Part shown: piece by piece, positions 62,801-64,000 of the stretch
How positions within the stretch are numbered: position 1 is the first letter of the stretch
How the letters are laid out: each line of letters begins with the position of its first letter
Origin: JAAXGX01 sp965203565
GTDB taxonomy: Bacteria > Acidobacteriota > Vicinamibacteria > Vicinamibacterales > UBA8438
Assembly (NCBI GenBank): GCA_965203565.1
Contig: OZ241896.1
Span: 1,798,001-1,862,000 of the forward strand
Length of the DNA stretch: 64,000 nt
Direction of reading: 5' to 3'
Position numbers and translations under genes: made by a program
The notes under the pieces: generated by a model
The model's input: only the letters and a program-made list of their open reading frames with translations
Databases searched by the model: none
What the model was told of the DNA's origin: nothing

Positions 62801-64000
62801 CTGTCGGGGAGCGGCTCGGATCCCGAGGGCGAGGCGCTGAGCTACTCGTGGAGCCAGACGGGGGGCAGCCCGAACGTGAGTCTGACGGGTTCGACGACGG
62901 CGACGCCGAGCTTCACGGCTCCGGAACTGAAGGCGAACGCGGTTCTGACGTTCACGCTGACGGTGACGGCGGGGGGCGCCAGTGCGACGGACTCGGTGGC
63001 GGTCACGGTCCAGGCGGACGACGACGGCCTGACGGTGAACGCGGGAGCGGACCAGACGGTGGACGCGGGGGACACGGTGAACCTGTCGGGGAGCGGCTCG
63101 GACCCCGAGGGCGATCCGGTGAGCTACTCGTGGAGCCAGACGGGTGGCAGCCCGAACGTGAGTCTGACGGGTTCGACGACGGCGACGCCGAGCTTCACGG
63201 CGCCGAGCGTGACGGCGGACGCGACGCTGACGTTCCGGCTGCTGGTCCGGGCGGGCAGCGACAGCGCGGCGGACACGGTCGACGTCACCGTCCGGGCGGC
63301 GGCCTTGCCGACGCTGTCGATCGATTCGCCGAGCGTGAACGAGGGGGACAGCGGCTCGGCGAACCTGACGTTCACGGTGACGTTGAGCGCGGCGAGCGCC
63401 AGCCAGGTGACGGTGGCGTATGCGGATGCGGGGACGGGGACGGCGACGAGCGGCACGGACTACACGGCGCTGCCTTCGGGGACGTTGACGTTCTCGGCGG
63501 GGGATACGAGCAAGACGATCACGGTGTCGGTGACGGGGGACACGACGTACGAGTCCAACGAGACGGTGGTGGTGCAGTTGAGCAGTCCGACGAACGCGAC
63601 GGTGTCGTCGTCTGCGGGGAGCGGGACGGGGACGATCCGGGACGACGAGCGGCCGATGCTGTCGGTGAATTCGCCGAGCGTGACGGAGGGGGACAGCGGT
63701 TCGACGAACCTGACGTTCACGGTGAGTCTGAACCCGGCGAGCGGGCAGAACGTCAACGTGGTGTTCGGGATCACGGGGGGGACGGCGACGTCGGGCACGG
63801 ACTACACGACGTCGCTGCAGAACAACCGGTTGCGTCTGCGCTTCCGGCCGGGGGAGACGAGCAAGTCGGTGTCGGTGTCGGTGCGTGGGGACACGCTCGA
63901 CGAGCCGGACGAGACGGTGGTGGCGCAGTTGAGCGGGGTCTCCCTTGGCGCGGAGATCGGGACGGGAACCGGGACGGGGACGATCACGGACGACGACGAC
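47813..64000 (+). CDS. Giant secreted repeat protein (Calx-beta and PKD/K319L-like), 3' end outside window
   Basis: The frame starts at ATG 47813 and stays open to the window end: at least 5,396 residues, with no stop seen. Residues 1-28 form a signal peptide (VGLLTAASWTFAVGAAAQD). By hand count about 26 Calx-beta-like units follow, with DYTALPSGTLTF, GETSKTITVSV and ETVVVQLSG. About 19 PKD/K319L-like units of 94 residues have NAGQDQTVTEGDTVNLSGSG, LSYSWSQTGGSP and PSFTAPNLTSD. Four units begin TVTLxLS. Residues 3422-3538 are a unique segment with two cysteines (YCSLQ, NSCTV); I found no others. The acidic loops (DDD at unit ends) fit calcium binding, as in Calx-beta domains. A secreted adhesin or matrix protein is likely; the C-terminal sorting or anchoring signal is beyond the window. 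Confidence 0.88.
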   Translation, partial: MRPLRAARFVVGLLTAASWTFAVGAAAQDGTPTLSIDSPSVTEGDGGSTSLTFTVTLSASSSQPVTVGYADAGTGTATSGADYTALPSGTLTFSVGETSKTITVSVRGDTTDEPHQTVVVQLSGPTNASLATASGTGTITDDDAAPTVTLALSRSAIAESGTTNSTAVTARLSHASSAATTVTVSAAAGANAVSGDFSLSSNRTLTIAAGSTSSTGVVTVTAVDNTQVAANKSVTVSGSATNSQGIVQPSSVTLTITEDELTVNAGQDQTVTEGDSVSLSGSGSDPANRPLSYSWSQTGGSPSVTLTGSTTATPSFTAPNLTSNGTLTFTLTVTAGGASGTDTVAVTVQADNDDPTANAGQDQTVTEGDTVNLSGSGSDPEGEALSYSWSQTGGSPSVSLTGSTTATPSFTAPELKANAVLTFTLTVTAGGASGTDTVAVTVEADDDGLTANAGADQTVDAGDTVNLSGSGSDPEGDPVSYSWSQTGGSPNVSLTGSTTATPSFTAPSVTSEVTLTFRLLVTAGFDSAADTVDVTVRAPTPSLSIDSPSVTEGDSGSANLTFTVTLSAASGSAVTVAYADAGTGTATSGADYTALPSGTLTFSAGETSKTITVSVRGDTTDEPHQTVVVQLSGPTNASLATASGTGTIRDDDALPSLSVSSPSVTEGDSGTKNLTFTVTLSAASEKRVRVVFALTGGTATRGTDYTTTLGRNPPRSSMVFSAGQTSRSVSVSVRGDTTVEPDETVVVRLSGAQNAVIGTGTGTGTITNDDAPSLSIDAPSAAEGDGGTTALTFTVRLSTASIHQVTVGYADAGTGTATSGADYTALPSGTLTFSAGETSKTITVSVRGDTTDEPNETVAVRLSGPTNAVIGTATGTGTITDDDAAPSLSVDSPSATEGDSGSTDLTFTVRLSAASGRAVTVAYADAGTGTATSGADYTALSSGTLTFSAGETSKTITVSVRGDTTDEPHQTVVVQLSGATNASLATASGTGTIRDDDALPSLSVNSPSVMEGDSSTKNLTFTVTLSAASEKRVRVVFALTGGTATRGTDYTTTLGRNPPRSSMVFSAGQTSKSVSVSVQGDTTIELDETVVARLSGPQNAVVGTGTGTGTITNDDEPAISIDSPSATEGDSGTTDLTFTVRLSTASIHQVTVGYADAGTGTATSGADYTALSPGTLTFAVGETSKTVTVSVRGDTTDEPHQTVVVQLSGATNASISTASGTGTIRDDDALPSLSVSSPSVTEGDSGTKNLTFTVTLSAASEKRVRVVFALTGGTATRGTDYTTTLGRNPPRSSMVFSAGQTSRSVSVSVRGDTTDEPDETVVARLSGPQNAVVGTGTGTGTITDDDDAPTVSIGSASAAEGNSGTTDLTFTVSLSAASGKSVSVAYADAGTGTATSGADYTALSAGRVTFAAGETSKPVTVSVRGDTTDEPNETVVVTLSSPTNTSISTASGTGTITDDDAAPTVTLALSRSAIAESGTTNSTAVTARLSHASSAATTVTVSAAAGANAVSGDFSLSSNRTLTIAAGSTSSTGVVTVTAVDNTQVAANKSVTVSGSATNSQGIVQPSSVTLTITEDELTVNAGQDQTVTEGDSVSLSGSGSDPENRPLSYSWSQTGGSPSVTLTGSTTATPSFTAPNLTSNGTLTFTLTVTAGGASGTDTVAVTVQADNDDPTANAGQDQTVTEGDTVNLSGSGSDPEGEALSYSWSQTGGSPSVTLTGSTTATPSFTAPELKANAVLTFTLTVTAGGASGTDSVAVTVEADDDGLTANAGADQTVNEDDTVNLSGTGSDPEGDPVSYSWSQTRGSPNVSLTGSTTATPSFTAPNVTSDVTLTFRLLVTAGFDSAADTVDVTVRADNDGPTANAGTDRTVTEGAGVSLSGSGSDPENEPLSYSWSQTGGSPSVTLAGSTTATPSFTAPNLTSDATLTFTLTVTAGGASATDAVEITIEADNDGPTANAGTDRTVTEGAGVSLSGSGSDPENEPLSYSWSQTGGSPSVTLAGSTTATPSFTAPNLTSDATLTFTLTVTAGGASATDAVAITIDADNDDPTANAGTDQTVTEGDTVNLSGSGSDPENEALSYSWSQTGGSPSVTLTGATTATPSFTAPNLTSDAVLTFTLTVTAGGASATDAVAITVEADNDGPMANAGMDQTVDAGDAVSLSGSGSDPEGETLSYSWSQTGGSPNVTLTGATTATPSFTAPSVTSDAVLTFTLTVTAGGASATDTVAITVEAPPTLSIDSPSVTEGDSGSTDLTFTVTLSAALSSSVTVNYADAGTGTATSGADYTALPSGTLTFAAGETSKTITVSVRGDTTDEPHQTVVVQLSGATNASLATASGTGTIRDDDALPSLSVSSPSVTEGDSGTKNLTFTVTLSAASEKRVRVVFALTGGTATRGTDYTTTLGRNPPRSSMVFSAGQTSRSVSVSVRGDTTVEPDETVVVRLSGAQNAVIGTGTGTGTITNDDVTVTANAGSDQTVDEGDTVNLSGSGSGPAGEALSYAWSQTGGSPSVTLTGSTTATPSFTAPNLTSNATLTFTLTVTAGGSSATDAVAITVRADNDGPTANAGSDQTVDAGDTVNLSGTGSDPENEALSYSWSQTGGSPNVSLTGSTTATPSFTAPSVTSDAVLTFTLTVTAGGASATDTVDVTVEAPAALPSLSIDSPSVNEGDNGSANLTFTVTLSAASASQVTVAYADAGTGTATSGTDYTALPSGTLTFSAGDTSKTITVSVTGDTTYESNETVVVQLSSPTNATVSSSAGSGTGTIRDDERPMLSVNSPSVTEGDSGSTNLTFTVSLNPASGRNVAVVFGITGGTATSGTDYTTSLQNNRLRLRFRPGETSKSVSVSVRGDTLDEPDETVVAQLSGVSLGAEIGTGTGTGTITDDDDAPTVSIGSASVTEGNSGSTDLTFTVSLDAASGKQVTVNYADAGTGTATSGADYAALSAGRLTFAAGETSKSVSVSVRGDTLDEPDETVVVQLSGATNAAVSSSAGRGTGTITDDDAAPFLRTGPARVAEGDGGSASLTFTLTLVSASGKSVSVAYADAGTGTATSGTDYAALSAGTLTFAAGETSKTLTVSVTGDTATEPNETVVVSLSSLTNARFLTASMASVTGTITNDDSFPTANAGADQTVDEGDTVNLSGSGSDADGSPLSYAWTQTGGSPSVTLTGATTATPSFTAPNLTSDATLTFTLTVTADFEGSADAVEITIRADNDGPTANAGVDQTVDEGDTVNLSGSGSDPENEALSYSWSQTGGSPNVTLTGSTTATPSFTAPSGLTSDAVLTFTLTVTAGGASATDTVDVTVEAASPAQPTVTLNLSSSSISENGGSTTVTATLSSAVSSTVTITVSATAVSPATSSAFTLSANRELVIAAGATTSTGAVTITAVNDSVASASKTVTVSGVASSASSVTGPASRSLTIRSDDAGYLFSYPTLGEGQQITVTVDMATPTPFPYTWFYVNFNVASGSSQYCSLQDSSGYFRGTNFGSATTRQTFRVTATDNDMVGANSCTVTLTYNRGAAAGSYASLSRSVTIPIVDDDSGKPILSISSPSVTEGDSGSTAMNFTVSLSAASSSQVTVDYADAGTGTATSGTDYTAITSNTLTFAAGETSKTIAVLVTGDATDEVDETILVSLSNAANAAISSTAGVGTGAITDDDDPPTLSISSPSVNEGDSGSTTMNFTVTLSAASGKQVTVDYADAGTGTATSGTDYTAITGNTLTFAAGETSKTIAVLVTGDATEENDETILVSLSNPVNASGTPTGTGAIKDDDAPALPSLSIDSPSVNEGDSGSANLTFTVTLSAASASQVTVAYADAGTGTATSGTDYTALPSGTLTFSAGDTSKTITVSVTGDTTYESNETVVVQLSSPTNATVSSSAGSGTGTIRDDERPMLSVNSPSVTEGDSGSTNLTFTVSLNPASGQNVNVVFGITGGTATSGTDYTTSLQNNRLRLRFRPGETSKSVSVSVRGDTLDEPDETVVAQLSGVSLGAEIGTGTGTGTITDDDDAPTVSIGSASVTEGNSGSTDLTFTVSLDAASGKQVTVNYADAGTGTATSGADYAALSAGGLTFAAGETSKSVSVSVRGDTLDEPDETVVVQLSGATNAAVSSSAGSGTGTITDDDAAPFLRTGPARVAEGDGGPASLTFTLTLVSASGKSVSVAYADAGTGTATSGTDYAALSAGTLTFAAGETSKTLTVSVTGDTATEPNETVVVSLSSLTNARFLTSSMASVTGTITNDDSFPTANAGADQTVDEGDTVSLSGSGSDADGSPLSYAWSQTGGSPSVTLTGATTATPSFTAPNLTSDATLTFTLTVTADFEGTADAVEITIRADNDGPTANAGPDQTVDEGDTVNLSGSGSDPEGEALSYSWSQTGGSPNVTLTGATTATPSFTAPSGLTSDAVLTFTLTVTAGGASATDTVAITVEAAAALPSLSIDSPSVTEGDSGTASLTFTVTLSAASGSAVTVGYADAGTGTATSGTDYTALSPGTLTFAAGETSKTVTVQVRGDTTDEPHQTVVVQLSGATNASISTASGTGTIRDDDALPSLSVSSPSVTEGDSGTKNLTFTVTLSAASEKRVRTVFALTGGTATRGTDYTTTLGRNPPRSSMVFSAGQTSRSVSVSVRGDTTDEPDETVVARLSGPQNAVVGTGTGTGTITDDDDAPTVSIGSASATEGNSGTTDLTFTVTLSAASGKSVSVAYADAGTGTATSGTDYTALSAGRVTFAAGQTSRTITVSVRGDTTDEPDETVVVTLSSPTNTSISTASGTGTITDDDAAPTVTLALSRSAIAESGTTNSTAVTARLSHASSAATTVTVSATASTNAVSGDFSLSSNRTLTIAAGSTSSTGVVTVTAVDNTQVAANKSVTVSGSATNSQGIVQPSSVTLTITEDELTVNAGQDQTVTEGDSVSLSGSGSDPANRPLSYSWSQTGGSPSVTLTGSTTATPSFTAPNLTSNGTLTFTLTVTAGGASGTDTVAVTVQADNDDPTANAGQDQTVTEGDTVNLSGSGSDPEGEALSYSWSQTGGSPNVSLTGSTTATPSFTAPELKANAVLTFTLTVTAGGASATDSVAVTVQADDDGLTVNAGADQTVDAGDTVNLSGSGSDPEGDPVSYSWSQTGGSPNVSLTGSTTATPSFTAPSVTADATLTFRLLVRAGSDSAADTVDVTVRAAALPTLSIDSPSVNEGDSGSANLTFTVTLSAASASQVTVAYADAGTGTATSGTDYTALPSGTLTFSAGDTSKTITVSVTGDTTYESNETVVVQLSSPTNATVSSSAGSGTGTIRDDERPMLSVNSPSVTEGDSGSTNLTFTVSLNPASGQNVNVVFGITGGTATSGTDYTTSLQNNRLRLRFRPGETSKSVSVSVRGDTLDEPDETVVAQLSGVSLGAEIGTGTGTGTITDDDD
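48251..49430 (+). repeat. Intragenic block A, copy 1
   Basis: Block A encodes one TVTLALSRSAIAES unit plus three PKD-like units (about 1.18 kb). It is repeated in frame at 52202 and 62123. For the first several hundred bases copies 1 and 2 differ hardly at all. Offsets are 3951 and 9921 bp, both multiples of three. Confidence 0.85.
52202..53385 (+). repeat. Intragenic block A, copy 2
   Basis: This is the second copy of block A. The first 400 bp match copy 1 base for base as far as I can see; the first differences are in the SDPENRPLS region. Four additional PKD units follow (53393-54511), so the tandem array is longer in this copy. Confidence 0.85.
55772..57718 (+). repeat. Intragenic block B, copy 1
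   Basis: Four Calx-beta units and two PKD-like units make up this block (about 1.95 kb). It returns at 59123 (offset 3351 bp) and again from 63311 to the window end (offset 4188 bp from copy 2). Distinctive markers such as LQNNRLRLRFRPGETSKS and SLGAEIGTGTGTG are in all copies. Confidence 0.85.
57736..59110 (+). other. Divergent central segment of the giant gene
   Basis: This stretch separates two copies of block B. It holds a diverged TVTLNLSSSSISENG unit, the unique residues 3422-3538 (YLFSYPTLGEGQQITVTVD, then TWFYVNFNVASGS) and two Calx-beta units with different codon choices (GCC, AGC, ACC rather than GCG, TCG, ACG). The difference in base use suggests a part not homogenised with the rest. 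Confidence 0.7.
59123..61069 (+). repeat. Intragenic block B, copy 2
   Basis: This copy is nearly identical to copy 1, with single-base differences such as GRN to GQN in the third unit. It has the same six-unit order. Confidence 0.85.
62123..63297 (+). repeat. Intragenic block A, copy 3
   Basis: It begins with TVTLALSRSAIAES and has three PKD units. It differs from copies 1 and 2 at a small patch (SATASTNAVSG instead of SAAAGANAVSG) and in the last unit. Confidence 0.85.
63311..64000 (+). repeat. Intragenic block B, copy 3, truncated by window end
   Basis: The first two units of block B are visible, matching copy 2 closely, and the second ends with GTITDDDD at the last base of the window. 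The array therefore continues beyond it. Confidence 0.8.

Noticed and set aside
48000..64000. CRISPR array, because of many near-identical repeats
   Set aside because: The repeats are coding, in frame, about 280 to 350 bp long, with no short repeat-spacer pattern and no cas genes in the window.

Overview
This is a GC-rich bacterial chromosomal window with Gram-negative traits: lpxB, lnt, an alternative complex III operon, SPOR-domain and outer-membrane-like proteins. The acidobacterial-type VWA protein, split methylmalonyl-CoA mutase and DUF58/VWA cluster fit an Acidobacteriota (Vicinamibacteria-like) organism. That assignment is inferred from gene content; no rRNA or other phylogenetic marker was analysed.

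Layout. 1-4.9 kb: Bat-like cluster on the + strand (DUF58 protein cut by the window edge, exported protein, VWA, small TPR-like membrane protein, VWA). 4.9-8.1 kb: minus-strand dehydrogenase, methyltransferase, M48 protease and an exported unknown. 8.2-8.4 kb: a 159-bp MITE-like element. 8.4-15.4 kb: alternative complex III operon on the minus strand, ordered actA-actB-actC/D-actE-actF, with actC fused to the membrane half of actD. 15.4-24.8 kb: PGPGW membrane protein, an OMP-like protein, two M16 peptidases, lpxB, rpsA, HU/IHF, HIT protein and acyl-CoA dehydrogenase. 25-35 kb: VWA protein, methylmalonyl-CoA mutase (two genes), valS, nadC, birA, coaX and an unknown, mostly with overlapping start and stop codons. 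35-39.7 kb: an accessory island with an orphan ParA, a small partner ORF, a DUF222/HNH nuclease, direct repeats, a second MITE inserted inside one of those repeats, and possible IS21-like end motifs. 39.7-46.9 kb: argS-mobA (minus) divergent from nfeD-slipin-SPOR-lnt (plus).

47.8-64 kb: one reading frame (at least 5,396 codons, no stop seen, running off the window) encodes a secreted giant protein. It is built from about 26 Calx-beta-like units, about 19 PKD/K319L-like units, four copies of a third beta-rich unit and one unique segment. Multi-kilobase blocks are nearly identical at DNA level, so the gene is expanding or being homogenised by recombination.

The most notable observations are the giant repeat protein with its block duplications, the MITE with 4-bp target duplications and a natural empty site inside the same window, and the ActC-ActD fusion lacking the ActD soluble domain. 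Several genes also have a TAnnnT-like hexamer 6-7 nt before the start codon, suggesting leaderless transcripts. All calls come from reading the sequence; no database search was run.
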